DNA of 64,000 nucleotides from Betaproteobacteria bacterium (GTDB lineage Bacteria > Pseudomonadota > Gammaproteobacteria > Burkholderiales > Casimicrobiaceae): assembly GCA_016720425.1 (NCBI GenBank), contig JADKKQ010000014.1:24773-88772 (forward strand), written 5' to 3'. Every line of letters begins with the position of its first letter. The first letter of the stretch is position 1. The position numbers and the translations under genes were made by a program. Positions 24,282 to 33,801 of this stretch are shown piece after piece. The notes beneath the pieces are model-generated. The model was not told the origin of the DNA and made no database searches. It worked only from the letters and a program-made list of their open reading frames with translations.

Positions 24282-24837
24282 CGGCCTGCGCCACCGGCGC
24301 GAAGCTGCGCCGATGCGCGGGACAGGGTCCCAGCGCCGCCAGCGCGGCGAGATGCTCGGCCGTGCCGTAGCCCTTGTGCCGGGCGAAGCCGTACGCGGGA
24401 TACACGCGATCGAGCTCCACCAGCAGCGCGTCGCGCGCGGTCTTGGCCAGGATCGACGCCGCCGAGATCGCCGCGACGTCGCGATCGCCCTTGACGATCG
24501 CGCGCGCCGGGCAGGCGAGCGCCGGGCAGCGGTCGCCGTCGACCCAGGCCTCGTCGGGGACGACGTCGAGGTCCTCGCAGGCGCGGCGCATCGCCAGCAG
24601 CGTCGCCTGCAGGATGTTGAGCGCGTCGATCTCGTCGACGTCCGCGGCGGCGACCGACCAGGCCAGCGCCCGGGCGCGAATGGCGACGGCGAGCTCGTCG
24701 CGCCGCGCCGCCGACAGCAGCTTCGAGTCGCGCAGCCCGGCGATCGGACGCGCCGGATCGAGGATGACCGCCGCCGCGACCACCGGGCCGGCGAGCGGTC
24801 CGCGGCCCGCTTCGTCGATGCCGGCGATCAGGCGCAC
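24259..24837 (-). CDS. rnhB: Ribonuclease HII
   Basis: This 192-residue RNase HII carries the catalytic Asp-Glu pair in IAGIDEAGRGPLAGPV, a further acidic residue in WVDGDRCPAL, and the SILAKTARD motif with the later metal-binding Asp. It removes RNA from RNA:DNA hybrids and initiates ribonucleotide excision. The GTG at 24837 lies within the last codons of lpxB (10-bp overlap), a normal arrangement in the lpxA-lpxB-rnhB series. It is the promoter-distal gene of the large operon and converges on the GntR gene. Confidence 0.95.
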   Translation of the reverse strand: MRLIAGIDEAGRGPLAGPVVAAAVILDPARPIAGLRDSKLLSAARRDELAVAIRARALAWSVAAADVDEIDALNILQATLLAMRRACEDLDVVPDEAWVDGDRCPALACPARAIVKGDRDVAAISAASILAKTARDALLVELDRVYPAYGFARHKGYGTAEHLAALAALGPCPAHRRSFAPVAQAASSGRCR

Positions 24838-26009
24838 GCGCCGGCCCGCCGCATCTCGCCGGTGACCGCTTCGGCGGCGAGCGCCGCGGTGTCGGCACGC
24901 AGCGCCGCCGCGTAGCCGGCGAACAGCGCCTCCTGCCGCCGGCGCGTGACGGTGTCGTCGTAGAGGTTGAGCGCGGCCTGCGCGAGATTGGCCGCCGTCG
25001 CGTCCTCCTGCAACAACTCGGGCACCACGAAGCCGCCGGCGATCACGTTGGTCAGGCTCACCCAGGGCAGCAGCATCTTGCGCCGGACGATGCGCGCGGT
25101 GAGCGCGTGCAGACGGTAGAACACGACGTGGGGACAGCGGGCCAGCGCCGCCTCCAGCGTCGCGGTGCCCGAGGCCACCAGGCCCACGTCGGCGGCGCGC
25201 AAGGCGTCGGTCGCGTGCCCGTAGAGCAGCGTCAGCGGCAGCTCGCCGAGGCCGCGCCGGTAGATCGCGCTCTCGAAGCGATCGCGCGTCGGCCGGGTGG
25301 CGAGCGGCACCAGGAAGCGCGCGTCCGGCCGCGCCGCGTGCAGCAGCGCCGCCGTCTCGAGCAGGAGATCGCCGTGCAGGTCGAGCTCGGAGGCGCGGCT
25401 GCCCGGCAGCAGCGCGAACACCGGCTGCGCGAGCCCCAGCTTCAGCGCCTCGCGGGCGAGCCGGCGCGTGCCGGGCACGGCCGCGTGCCGCGCCATCGGG
25501 TGCCCGACGTAGGTGACCGCGATGCCGGCGTCGGCGTAGATCGGCGCCTCGAACGGAAACAGCGTCAGCATGTGATCGACGGCCGCCGCGATCCGGGCCA
25601 CGCGCTCGGGGCGCCACATCCAGACCGACGGGCTGACGAAGTGCACGGTCCGCAGCCCCCGGCGCTTGAGGCGCGCCTCGAGCCCGAGATTGAAATCCGG
25701 CGCGTCGACGCCGATGAACACGGGGATGCGCTCGGCGACCAGCCGCCGGGCGAGCGCCCGGCGCATCGCGACGAGCTCGGGCAGCCGGCCGAGGACCTCG
25801 ACGAAGCCGCGCACCGACAGCGACTCCAGCGGATACCAGGCCTCGCAGCCGGCCGCCTGCATCCGCGGACCGGCGACACCGACGAAGCGGACCCCGGGAT
25901 GGCGCGCGCGCACGCCCTCGATCAGCGTCGCCGCCAGCGCGTCGCCCGACGCCTCGCCGGCGACGATGCCGAGCGTGAGGGGACGCGCCGAAACCGTCGA
26001 ATCCGCCAT
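24828..26009 (-). CDS. lpxB: Lipid-A-disaccharide synthase
   Basis: This 393-residue GT19 glycosyltransferase opens with LTLGIVAGEASGDALAATLI. Other family blocks are FIGVDAPDFNLGLE, VSPSVWMWRPER, TYVGHPMAR, LLPGSRASEL, VASGTATLEAAL and LPWVSLTNVIAGG. It condenses UDP-2,3-diacylglucosamine with lipid X on the cytoplasmic face of the inner membrane. The length matches the family (about 380-395). The start at 26009 (MADSTVSARP) is 20 bp after lpxA; sequence upstream in this frame is antisense-like. It overlaps rnhB by 10 bp. Confidence 0.96.
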   Translation of the reverse strand: MADSTVSARPLTLGIVAGEASGDALAATLIEGVRARHPGVRFVGVAGPRMQAAGCEAWYPLESLSVRGFVEVLGRLPELVAMRRALARRLVAERIPVFIGVDAPDFNLGLEARLKRRGLRTVHFVSPSVWMWRPERVARIAAAVDHMLTLFPFEAPIYADAGIAVTYVGHPMARHAAVPGTRRLAREALKLGLAQPVFALLPGSRASELDLHGDLLLETAALLHAARPDARFLVPLATRPTRDRFESAIYRRGLGELPLTLLYGHATDALRAADVGLVASGTATLEAALARCPHVVFYRLHALTARIVRRKMLLPWVSLTNVIAGGFVVPELLQEDATAANLAQAALNLYDDTVTRRRQEALFAGYAAALRADTAALAAEAVTGEMRRAGACA

Positions 26010-26029
26010 CCCGTCGCTCGCGCCCCGGC

Positions 26030-26806
26030 TCAGCGGACGATGCCGCGCCCCGCGATTTCGAGGAAGGCCACCAGCGGCGCCAGAACCGGCGTCTCGGCCG
26101 CCGCGGCGACCAGCCGCGCCCGGGCGTCGTCGAGCGACAGGTTCTCGCGATAGAGGATCTTGTAGGCCCGCCGCACGGCGAGGATCTCGTCGGCCGTGAA
26201 ACCGCGGCGGCGCAGACCCTCGTTGTTGGTCCCGTGCGGCTTCGCCGGATAGCCGGCGGCGGTGACGAACGGCGGCACGTCCTGCAGCACGATCGAGCCG
26301 GCCGCCACCATCGCGTGGGCACCGATGCGGCAGAACTGGTGGACGCCGCCGAAGCCCCCGAGCGTCGCCCAGTCGTCGACCACCACGTGTCCGGCGAGCT
26401 GGACGTTGTTCGAGAACGTGGTGTTGTTGCCGACGACGCAGTCGTGCGCGACGTGGCAGTACGCGAGGATCCAGTTGCCGTTGCCGATCGTCGTGACGCC
26501 GCGGTCCTGTGCGGTGCCGGCATGGATCGACACGTATTCGCGGATGACGTTGTCGTCGCCGATCGCCGTCGCCGTGGGCTCGCCGCCGTACTTGCGGTCC
26601 TGCGGGATGCCGCCGATCGACGCGAACGAGAACACGCGGTTCCGTGCGCCGAGGGTCGTGCGTCCCGTGACCACCGCGTGCGCGGCAATCACCGTGCCGG
26701 CGCCGATGACGACGTCGGGACCGACGATCGCGAACGCGCCGACCTCGGCGTCGGCCGCGAGCTCGGCGCGGGAGTCGACCAGCGCGGTCGGGTGGACGCA
26801 CGCCAT
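26030..26806 (-). CDS. lpxA: UDP-N-acetylglucosamine O-acyltransferase
   Basis: This 258-residue left-handed beta-helix protein has hexapeptide repeats over residues 1-185, starting MACVHPTALVDSRAEL. The catalytic His is in VAHDCVVGNNTTF, followed by GGFGGVHQFCRIGAHAM. A C-terminal helical domain contains ADEILAVRRAYKILY. It adds the first 3-hydroxyacyl chain to UDP-GlcNAc in lipid A synthesis, using acyl-ACP. The start at 26806 is 2 bp after the fabZ stop. Length and order (fabZ-lpxA-lpxB) are typical. Confidence 0.96.
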   Translation of the reverse strand: MACVHPTALVDSRAELAADAEVGAFAIVGPDVVIGAGTVIAAHAVVTGRTTLGARNRVFSFASIGGIPQDRKYGGEPTATAIGDDNVIREYVSIHAGTAQDRGVTTIGNGNWILAYCHVAHDCVVGNNTTFSNNVQLAGHVVVDDWATLGGFGGVHQFCRIGAHAMVAAGSIVLQDVPPFVTAAGYPAKPHGTNNEGLRRRGFTADEILAVRRAYKILYRENLSLDDARARLVAAAAETPVLAPLVAFLEIAGRGIVR

Positions 26807-26808
26807 CG

Positions 26809-27288
26809 CTAGCGGGCCGCCGCCACCGAGGGATTCGGGCGCATCGCGGCCAACAGGTTGGCCTCGGCGGCGACTTCGCCGTCGACCAGCGCGCGAACCT
26901 CGAACTTGCCGACGCCGCGGATCATCCGGTTGACCCGTCCCTCGAGCAGCAGCGTGTCGCCGGGCTGCACCTGCCGCCGGAAGCGCGCGTTGTCGATGCC
27001 GGCGAAGAAGATCAGCAACTCGCCGCCGGGTTTGGCGCCGGCGATCCGCCAGGCGAGGATCGACGCGATCTGCGCCAGCGCCTCGACGACCAGCACGCCG
27101 GGCATCAGCGGGAAGCCCGGAAAGTGCCCCTGGAAGAAGGGCTCGTTCATCGTGACGTTCTTCATGCCGCGGATGAAGTGCCTGCCGTCGCACTCGAACA
27201 CCCGGTCGACCAGCAGGAACGGGTAACGGTGCGGCAGGTACTCCATGATCTCCCGGATCTCCATTGCGCCCGGTGCCGGTGGCGTCAT
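26809..27288 (-). CDS. fabZ: 3-hydroxyacyl-ACP dehydratase FabZ
   Basis: This 159-residue hotdog-fold dehydratase has the active-site His in FFQGHFPGFPLMPGV and the Glu in VEALAQIASI. LPHRYPFLLVDRV is the usual beginning of the conserved domain. It dehydrates 3-hydroxyacyl-ACP in fatty acid elongation and so competes with LpxA/LpxD for substrate. The ATG at 27288 overlaps the lpxD stop as ATGA. A second ATG eight codons later (MEIREIMEYL) is an alternative start giving 151 residues, closer to the usual family length. Confidence 0.95.
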   Translation of the reverse strand: MTPPAPGAMEIREIMEYLPHRYPFLLVDRVFECDGRHFIRGMKNVTMNEPFFQGHFPGFPLMPGVLVVEALAQIASILAWRIAGAKPGGELLIFFAGIDNARFRRQVQPGDTLLLEGRVNRMIRGVGKFEVRALVDGEVAAEANLLAAMRPNPSVAAAR

Positions 27289-28355
27289 GTCTTCTCCTCC
27301 TGCGGCTTGCCAGCGACCGCCTCGCATCGGTGTTCGAGTTCGCGCACGCGTTCGGCCAGCGCGCGCAGCCGGCGCATTTCCGAGGCGACGTGCCGCCATT
27401 CGCGGTGCGGCAGCGCGGGAAAGGTCGCCGTGTAGACGCCGGCCTCGGGAATCGAGTCGTAGACCTGCGTGGCGGCGGAGATGATCGTCCCGTCGGCGAT
27501 GCTCAGGTGTCCGGCGATCATCGCCGCGCCGCCGATCTTGCAGTTGCGGCCGATGTGCGCGCTGCCGGCGATGCCGGTGCAGCCGGCGATCGCGGTGTGG
27601 GCGCCGATCCGGCAGTTGTGCGCGACCTGGATCTGGTTGTCGAGCTTGACGTCGTCCTCGATCACCGTGTCGCCGATCGCGCCGCGATCGACCGTGGTGT
27701 TGGCCCCGATCTCGACGTCGGCGCCGATGACGACGCCACCGATCTGCGGGATCTTGATCCAGCGCCCGGCGTCCTCGGCCATGCCGAAGCCGTCGGCGCC
27801 GATCACCACGCCGCTGTGCAGGATGCAGCGAGGGCCGACCGTGCAGCCGTGATAGATGCTGACGCCGGCGTGCAGCGTGCTGTCCTCACCGATGGTCGTG
27901 CCCGCCCCCACGGTGCTGCCGGCGCCGACCTGCACGCGCTCGCCGATGACGGCCCCCCCGGCGACGTAGGCCTGCGGGCCGATGCAGGCCGAGGGCGCGA
28001 CGCGGGCGCCGGGCTCGACCACGGCCGACGGGTGAATCCCGGGAACCACCGGCGCCGGCGGGTGCAGGATCTGCGCGACGCGCGCGTACAGCGCGTAGGG
28101 ATTGGGTCCGAGCAGCTTCGGCAGCGTCGTCGCGCCGGCGAACGCTGGAGCGAGGATCACCGCCCCCGCCCCCGTGCCGCCGAGCTGGGCGCGGTACTTC
28201 GGGTTGGCCAGGAAAGCGATCGCGTCGGGCCCGGCCGCCTCCAGCGTCGCCACCCGGGTGACCCGCACGCCGCCGTCGCCGTCGACGCGCGCACCGGTGA
28301 GCGCAGCCAGCTGGTCGAGGGCGATGCCTTGGGTACCGGCGGCGGATGACGGCAT
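27285..28355 (-). CDS. lpxD: UDP-3-O-acylglucosamine N-acyltransferase
   Basis: This 356-residue protein has an N-terminal uridine-binding domain (residues 1-100: IALDQLAALTGARVDGD, FLANPKY), then about ten hexapeptide turns of left-handed beta-helix. The catalytic His lies in QIQVAHNCRIGAHT. The C-terminal helix REWRHVASEMRRLRALAERVREL is predicted coiled coil. It catalyses the third lipid A step. It lies 31 bp after skp and overlaps fabZ by 4 bp. Confidence 0.96.
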   Translation of the reverse strand: MPSSAAGTQGIALDQLAALTGARVDGDGGVRVTRVATLEAAGPDAIAFLANPKYRAQLGGTGAGAVILAPAFAGATTLPKLLGPNPYALYARVAQILHPPAPVVPGIHPSAVVEPGARVAPSACIGPQAYVAGGAVIGERVQVGAGSTVGAGTTIGEDSTLHAGVSIYHGCTVGPRCILHSGVVIGADGFGMAEDAGRWIKIPQIGGVVIGADVEIGANTTVDRGAIGDTVIEDDVKLDNQIQVAHNCRIGAHTAIAGCTGIAGSAHIGRNCKIGGAAMIAGHLSIADGTIISAATQVYDSIPEAGVYTATFPALPHREWRHVASEMRRLRALAERVRELEHRCEAVAGKPQEEKT

Positions 28356-28386
28356 GGGAATGGGGCGACGGCGGCCGTCGCCGCGG

Positions 28387-28908
28387 CTACTTGTCGGCCA
28401 GCGCCTTGATCACCTTCTCGGTGATGTCGATGCGCTGGCTCGCATAGACGACCGGATCCTGGACGATGAGGTCGTACTTCTCGGCCTCGGCGATCTGCTG
28501 GATGACCTTGTTGGCGCGCTCCTGGACGCTGGCCAGTTCCTCGTTGCGGCGCAGGTTGAGATCCTCGCGGAACTCGCGCTGCGCCCGCTGCAGGTCGCGC
28601 GTCAGGTTGGCGAGATCGCGCTCCTTGTTCCGGCGCTCGGTCTCGGCCAGGGTCACGCCGTCCTTTTCCAGCGAGCTCTGGAGCCCCTGCACCTGCTTCG
28701 ACAGCTTCTGCAGTTCGGCGTCGCGATTGGCGAACTCGCGCTCGAGCTTCTGCTGCGCGCGCTTGGCCGGCGCGGCCTCGCGGAACAGCCGCTCGGTGTT
28801 GACGAAGCCGACCCGGAAGTCGGCCGCCTGCGCCGTCGCCGCGCCGGCGGCAAGCGAGGCCGCGGCGAAGACGGCAAGGCCGAGGAAGTTGCGGAAGCTG
28901 GTGGGCAC
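28387..28908 (-). CDS. skp: OmpH/Skp family periplasmic chaperone
   Basis: This 173-residue protein has a signal peptide (NFLGLAVFAAASLAAGAATAQA), a short beta segment (FRVGFVNTERLF) and long amphipathic, charged helices (residues 45-135) that form the tentacles of the Skp trimer. It closes with the strand region YDLIVQDPVVYAS. Skp carries unfolded outer-membrane proteins across the periplasm to the Bam complex. It lies 27 bp behind bamA, the usual position. Confidence 0.94.
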   Translation of the reverse strand: MPTSFRNFLGLAVFAAASLAAGAATAQAADFRVGFVNTERLFREAAPAKRAQQKLEREFANRDAELQKLSKQVQGLQSSLEKDGVTLAETERRNKERDLANLTRDLQRAQREFREDLNLRRNEELASVQERANKVIQQIAEAEKYDLIVQDPVVYASQRIDITEKVIKALADK

Positions 28909-28935
28909 GTGACTCTCCTGCTGGGGTGGCGAGGG

Positions 28936-31266
28936 TCAGAAGACCGTGCCGACCTGGAACTGGAATTTCTGGAGGCGATCGCCGGGTTGCTCGTCGAGCG
29001 GAATAGCATAGCTGAACTTCAGCGGGCCGACCGGCGAGTTCCAGGCCAGGCCGACGCCGGCCGAATACCGGAACGACTCGTAGGTCGGCTGGGTGCCGAA
29101 GGCGTAGATCTGGCCGGCGTCGGCGAAGATGCTGGCGCGCACCGACTTGTCGCCCTTCAGCAGCGGATAGAAGACCTCGACGTTGCCGACGATCTTGCGC
29201 TTGCCGCCGATGGCGTTGTTGAAGATGTCGCGCGGCCCGAGCGAGGCGGTCTCGTAGCCGCGGACCGAGCCGACGCCGCCGGCGTAGAACACCTTGAAGA
29301 ACGGCAGCGGCTTGTTGTCGAGCCCGTCGGCATAGCCGACGTCGCCGCGCAGCATCAGGACGAAGTCGCCGTAGATCGGGTAGAAGGCCTGCTGCAGGTA
29401 GTTGACCTTGTAGTACGACAGATCGCCGACGGGCAACCCGACCTCGAGCAGCAGGCTCTGCAGCCGCCCGCTGGTGGGGAACAGGACGTCGTTGCGGGTG
29501 TCGCGGGACCACCCGGTGGTGACGATGTAGCTGTCGGTCTTCGAGCCGAACTCCGCGACGTAGGCGACGTACGACGGCGGGCTGTTGTCGTACAGCGTGA
29601 TGTCGGTCCGCTCGGCGCGGAAACCGAAATTGATGTTGTCCGACTCGGTGATCGGCACGCCGAAACTGACCGCCGCACCCAGCGTCGACGACGAGTAGGA
29701 CGACACCGACAGCGACGTCGGGTCGATGTTGCGCTGGTAGGCCTCGATCGTCCGCGCGACGCCGTCGACGGTCCAGTAGGGCTCGGTGAACGCGAAGTTG
29801 ATCGTGCGGTTGACCTTGCTGGTGTTGACGGCGGCGACGAGCGCATTGCCGCTGCCGAAGATGTTCTGCTGCGCGACCGAGCCGTTGAACACGACGCCGT
29901 CCGAGTTCGAGTAGCCGACCCCCGCGTTGATCGTCCCGGTGGAGCGCTCGACGACGGTGACGTCGATGTCCGCCTGGTCGGTGGTGCCCGCGACCGGCGG
30001 CGTCTCGATGTTCACGTCGTCGAAATAGCCGAGGCGGCGGATGCGCACCTTCGAGCGCTCGATCCGCGGACCGTCGTACCACGCCGACTCGAGCTGCCGC
30101 AGCTCGCGCCGGATCACCTCGTCGCGGGTCCTGGCGTTGCCGCTGATGTTGATCCGGCGGATGTACACGCGCCGACCGGCGTCGACGAACACGGTGAACG
30201 ACGCGACCTTCTTCTCCTGGTCGATCTCGGGAATGGCGTTGACGTTGGCGAAGGCGTAGCCCTCGGCCCCCAGCCGGTCGCTGATGTCCTTGGCCGTCGC
30301 CTGCAGCCGTTCGCGCGAATAGACGTCGCCGGTGCGCAGGCGCAGCATCTGCCGCAGCTCGGCCTCGGGCACCATCAGGTCGCCGGCGAGCCGCACCTCG
30401 CCGACCCGGAACTGCGGTCCCTCGAAGATGTTGACGGTGATGTAGATGTCTTCCTTGTCGGGAGTGATCGACACCTGCGTCGACTCGACGTTGAACTCCA
30501 GGTAGCCGCGGTTCTGGTAGAAGCTGCGCACGTTTTCCAGGTCGGCGGTGAGCTTCTGCTTCGAATACTGGTCGTTCTTCGTGTACCAGGTCGTCCAGCC
30601 GGGCGTCGTCAGCTGCATCTCGTCCAGCAGCTGCTTCTCGGTGAAGGCCTGCGCGCCGACGATGTTGATGCGGGCGATCTTCGCCGCCTCGCCCTCGACG
30701 ATGGTGAAGTTGATCGCGACCCGGTTGCGGTCCTGCGGCGTGACGGTGGTGGTGACGCTGGCGCCGTAGCGGCCGCGGGAGATGTACTGGCGCCGCATCT
30801 CCTGCCCGGCGCGCTCGAGCGCCGAGCGGTCGAAGATGCGCGCCTCGGCCAGGCCGATGTCCTTCAGCGCCTTCTTGAGGATGTCGGTCTCGAACTCCTT
30901 GTTGCCGGAGATGTCGATGCGGCTGATTGTCGGCCGCTCCTGGACGAGCACGACGAGCACGCCGTCCTCGACCTCGAGCCGGACGTCGCGGAAGAAGCCG
31001 GTCGCGAACAGCGCCTTCACCGCCTGCGAAGCCTTCTCGTCGTCGAGTTGGTCGCCGACCTTCACCGGCAGGTACGAGAACACCGTGCCCGCCTCGGTGC
31101 GCTGCACGCCCTCGACCCGGATGTCCTTCACCACGAACGGCGTGAAGGCGTGCCCGGCGGTCGGCGCGATCAGCCCGAGCAGCGCGAAGAGCGCGGCGAG
31201 CAGCGCCGGCCGGCGCGGAGCGCGTTGCGGCGGGCGACGGTGGTCAGAACAGGCGGGAGAGGTCAT
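28936..31266 (-). CDS. bamA: Outer membrane assembly factor BamA
   Basis: This 776-residue Omp85 protein has a signal sequence (ALLAALFALLGLIAPTAGHA), five POTRA domains (about residues 40-430, the first starting FVVKDIRVEGVQRTEAGTV) and a 16-stranded barrel. Conserved barrel features are VRGYETASLGPRD (the VRGF/Y-type motif of strand 16/loop 6) and the terminal Phe of VGTVF. It inserts beta-barrel proteins into the outer membrane. The ATG at 31266 overlaps the rseP 3' end by 23 bp, and the N-terminal ten residues before the signal core are unusually basic. Confidence 0.96.
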   Translation of the reverse strand: MTSPACSDHRRPPQRAPRRPALLAALFALLGLIAPTAGHAFTPFVVKDIRVEGVQRTEAGTVFSYLPVKVGDQLDDEKASQAVKALFATGFFRDVRLEVEDGVLVVLVQERPTISRIDISGNKEFETDILKKALKDIGLAEARIFDRSALERAGQEMRRQYISRGRYGASVTTTVTPQDRNRVAINFTIVEGEAAKIARINIVGAQAFTEKQLLDEMQLTTPGWTTWYTKNDQYSKQKLTADLENVRSFYQNRGYLEFNVESTQVSITPDKEDIYITVNIFEGPQFRVGEVRLAGDLMVPEAELRQMLRLRTGDVYSRERLQATAKDISDRLGAEGYAFANVNAIPEIDQEKKVASFTVFVDAGRRVYIRRINISGNARTRDEVIRRELRQLESAWYDGPRIERSKVRIRRLGYFDDVNIETPPVAGTTDQADIDVTVVERSTGTINAGVGYSNSDGVVFNGSVAQQNIFGSGNALVAAVNTSKVNRTINFAFTEPYWTVDGVARTIEAYQRNIDPTSLSVSSYSSSTLGAAVSFGVPITESDNINFGFRAERTDITLYDNSPPSYVAYVAEFGSKTDSYIVTTGWSRDTRNDVLFPTSGRLQSLLLEVGLPVGDLSYYKVNYLQQAFYPIYGDFVLMLRGDVGYADGLDNKPLPFFKVFYAGGVGSVRGYETASLGPRDIFNNAIGGKRKIVGNVEVFYPLLKGDKSVRASIFADAGQIYAFGTQPTYESFRYSAGVGLAWNSPVGPLKFSYAIPLDEQPGDRLQKFQFQVGTVF

Positions 31267-32593
31267 TGAAGAGAGCCAGCGCCATCAGCATCGCCAGCAC
31301 GGCCATGCCGATGCGCTGGCCGACCTCGAATGCGCGGTCGGAAACGGGACTGCCCTTGAGGACTTCGGCGAAATAATACAGCAAATGCCCCCCATCCAAC
31401 AGCGGCACCGGCAGCAGGTTCAGCACCCCGAGACTGATGCTGATCAGCGCCAGATAGCCGACGAACACGAGCGCGCCCGCCTGCGCCGACTGCCCCGCGA
31501 AATCGGCCATGGTGATCGGGCCGCTGATGTTCTTGACCGACGCCTCGCCGACGACGATGCGACCCAGCATCCGCAGCGTGAACACGGACAGTTCCGCGGT
31601 CTTGCGCAGGCCCGCGCCGAGCGCGTCGACGGGACCGTAGCGCACGGTGACGGCAAGCTGCTCGGCGCGCGCCGGGTCGACCTTGAGCCGCACGCCGGCG
31701 AGCCCGATGCGGCGCCCGCCGCGATCGCCGACCTCGGTGACGAGATCGGCATCGAACGTCACTCCCGCCCGCTCGACGCGAAAGGTGACGGGGACACCGG
31801 GCTTGGCGTGGGTCTGCGCGGCGACGTCGGCGGGCGAACGCACGGCGACGCCGTCGATGGCCAGGATGCGGTCACCGGCGCGCAACCCCGCGCGCGCCGC
31901 AGGCTTGTCCGCCACGGCCTCGTCGATGAGCGGTGGCCCGAAGTCGGCCTTCAGCCCGAGCACCGACATGAAGTTTCCTTCCCAGTCGGCGTGCCCGACC
32001 GCGGCCAGCGACAGCACGGTGTCCGCGCTCGAGCCGTCCTCGCGCGCCAGGGTGAGCACGACGGCGTCGGCCCCCGAGGCCCGCAGCAGCCGCCAGCGCA
32101 GGTCCTGCCAGCTCTGCACCGCGATGCCGTCGACCGCGGCGACGAGGTCGCCTTCGCGCAGCGCGGTGGCGGCGGCCGGTGTTCCCGCCGGCGGCGCGGC
32201 GACGATCGCGCGCTGTCCGGGCACGCCGGCGAGATAGGTGCCGGCGAACAGCAACACCGCCAGCAGCAGGTTCGCCACCGGCCCGGCGGCAACGATCGCG
32301 ATTCGCCGCCCGACCGACTGGCGATTGAAGGCGTGCGGCAGGTCGCTCGCCGCGACCTCGCCTTCCCGCTCGTCAGCCATCTTGACGTAGCCGCCCAGCG
32401 GCACCGCCGACAATGCCCACTCGGTGCCGCCAGGCGCGAAGCGGCGCGACCAGACCACGCGACCGAAGCCGACCGAGAAGCGCGTCACCTTGACCCCGCA
32501 CCAGCGCGCCACCAGGTAGTGGCCGAGCTCGTGGAAGATCACCAGCACCCCGAGCGTGACCAGGAATGCGAGCAGTTTGGTCGCGATGTCCAT
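31244..32593 (-). CDS. rseP: RseP site-2 zinc metalloprotease
   Basis: This 449-residue inner-membrane protease has the HExxH zinc site in VIFHELGHYLVARWCG in the first membrane helix and the C-terminal LLDGGHLLYYF with the third ligand Asp. Two PDZ domains lie between (about residues 120-215 and 215-310), with AGLRAGDRILAIDGVAV in the second. It cleaves anti-sigma factor RseA within the membrane, releasing sigma E, and also clears signal peptides. The start at 32593 shares one base with the dxr stop (TGATG). Confidence 0.95.
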   Translation of the reverse strand: MDIATKLLAFLVTLGVLVIFHELGHYLVARWCGVKVTRFSVGFGRVVWSRRFAPGGTEWALSAVPLGGYVKMADEREGEVAASDLPHAFNRQSVGRRIAIVAAGPVANLLLAVLLFAGTYLAGVPGQRAIVAAPPAGTPAAATALREGDLVAAVDGIAVQSWQDLRWRLLRASGADAVVLTLAREDGSSADTVLSLAAVGHADWEGNFMSVLGLKADFGPPLIDEAVADKPAARAGLRAGDRILAIDGVAVRSPADVAAQTHAKPGVPVTFRVERAGVTFDADLVTEVGDRGGRRIGLAGVRLKVDPARAEQLAVTVRYGPVDALGAGLRKTAELSVFTLRMLGRIVVGEASVKNISGPITMADFAGQSAQAGALVFVGYLALISISLGVLNLLPVPLLDGGHLLYYFAEVLKGSPVSDRAFEVGQRIGMAVLAMLMALALFNDLSRLF

Positions 32594-33801
32594 CACCCCT
32601 CCCCTGCGGCCGTTGCCGCCGCGATGCCCAGCCGCGCCCGCGCGACCGCGCGCGCCGCCGCGTCGGCGGCCAGCGCGTCGTCGAGCGCGTGCACCGGGCC
32701 GGCCGGCACCGCGTCGAGCGCGTGGGCGCAGGCCGCGGCGATGTCGGTGAAGCCGATCCGTCCGGCGAGAAAGGCCTCGACGGCGATCTCGTTCGCCGCG
32801 TTCAGCACGGCGGGGGCCGTGCCACCGGCCGCCAACGCCGCGTAGGCGAGGCCGAGGCAGGGAAAGCGCGCGTGGTCCGGCGCCGCGAACGCGAACGGGC
32901 CCGCCCGCGCGAGGTCGAGCGGCGGCACGCCGGCGTCGATCCGGTCGGGATGCGCCAACGCCTGCGCGATCGGCGTGCGCATGTCGGGATTGCCGAGCTG
33001 CGCCAGCACCGAGCCGTCGAGATACTCGACCAGCGAGTGAATGACGCTCTGCGGATGGATGACGACCTCGATCGCCGCCGCCGGCACGCCGAACAGCCAG
33101 TGCGCCTCGATGACCTCGAGGCCCTTGTTCATCATCGTCGCCGAGTCCACGCTGATTTTCCGGCCCATCACCCAGTTGGGGTGCGCACAGGCTTCGTCCG
33201 GCGTCACGCGCGCAAGTTCCGCCAGCGGCCGCTCGCGGAACGGCCCGCCCGAAGCGGTCAGCAGGATGCGGCGCACGCCCGCCGCCTGCGGGACGCCGGC
33301 ATAGCCCTGCGGCAGGCACTGGAAAATGGCGTTGTGCTCGCTGTCGAGCGGCACCAGCGACGCCCCGCCGGACCGGACGGCGGCCATGAACGCCGCGCCG
33401 CCGATCACCAGTGCTTCCTTGTTGGCGAGCAGGATCCGCTTGCCGGCACGCGCCGCCGCCAGCGTGGGCGCGAGGCCGGCGGCGCCGACGATCGCCGCCA
33501 CGACGGTGTCCGCCTCCGGCAACGCGGCCACGGCGCAGAGCCCCGCATCGCCGGCCAGCACCTGCGTCGGCACGCCGGCGCCGGCGAGGTCGCGCTCGAG
33601 CAGCGCCGCGGCCGCGGGATCGAGCAGCGCCGCAAAACGGGGCCGAAAACGGCGGCAGAGCGTCGCCAGCTTGCGCCACTGGCGATGCGCGGCGAGCGCC
33701 GCGACGCCGAAGCGCGCCGGATGGCGGCCGACGACGTCGAGCGTCGAGTCGCCGATCGAACCGGTCGCGCCCAGCACGACGATTTCCCGACGGGCGATCA
33801 T
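32593..33801 (-). CDS. dxr: 1-deoxy-D-xylulose-5-phosphate reductoisomerase
   Basis: This 402-residue protein has an NADPH-binding N-terminus (IVVLGATGSIGDSTLDVV) and the active-site regions RILLANKEALV, PLDSEHNAIFQCL, TASGGPFRE and WVMGRKISVDSATMMNKGLEVIEAHWLF. It makes 2-C-methyl-D-erythritol 4-phosphate in the MEP isoprenoid pathway. This fits with uppS nearby, which uses the isoprenoid product. The ATG at 33801 overlaps the cdsA stop by 4 bp, so cdsA, dxr and rseP are translationally linked. Confidence 0.96.
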   Translation of the reverse strand: MIARREIVVLGATGSIGDSTLDVVGRHPARFGVAALAAHRQWRKLATLCRRFRPRFAALLDPAAAALLERDLAGAGVPTQVLAGDAGLCAVAALPEADTVVAAIVGAAGLAPTLAAARAGKRILLANKEALVIGGAAFMAAVRSGGASLVPLDSEHNAIFQCLPQGYAGVPQAAGVRRILLTASGGPFRERPLAELARVTPDEACAHPNWVMGRKISVDSATMMNKGLEVIEAHWLFGVPAAAIEVVIHPQSVIHSLVEYLDGSVLAQLGNPDMRTPIAQALAHPDRIDAGVPPLDLARAGPFAFAAPDHARFPCLGLAYAALAAGGTAPAVLNAANEIAVEAFLAGRIGFTDIAAACAHALDAVPAGPVHALDDALAADAAARAVARARLGIAAATAAGEG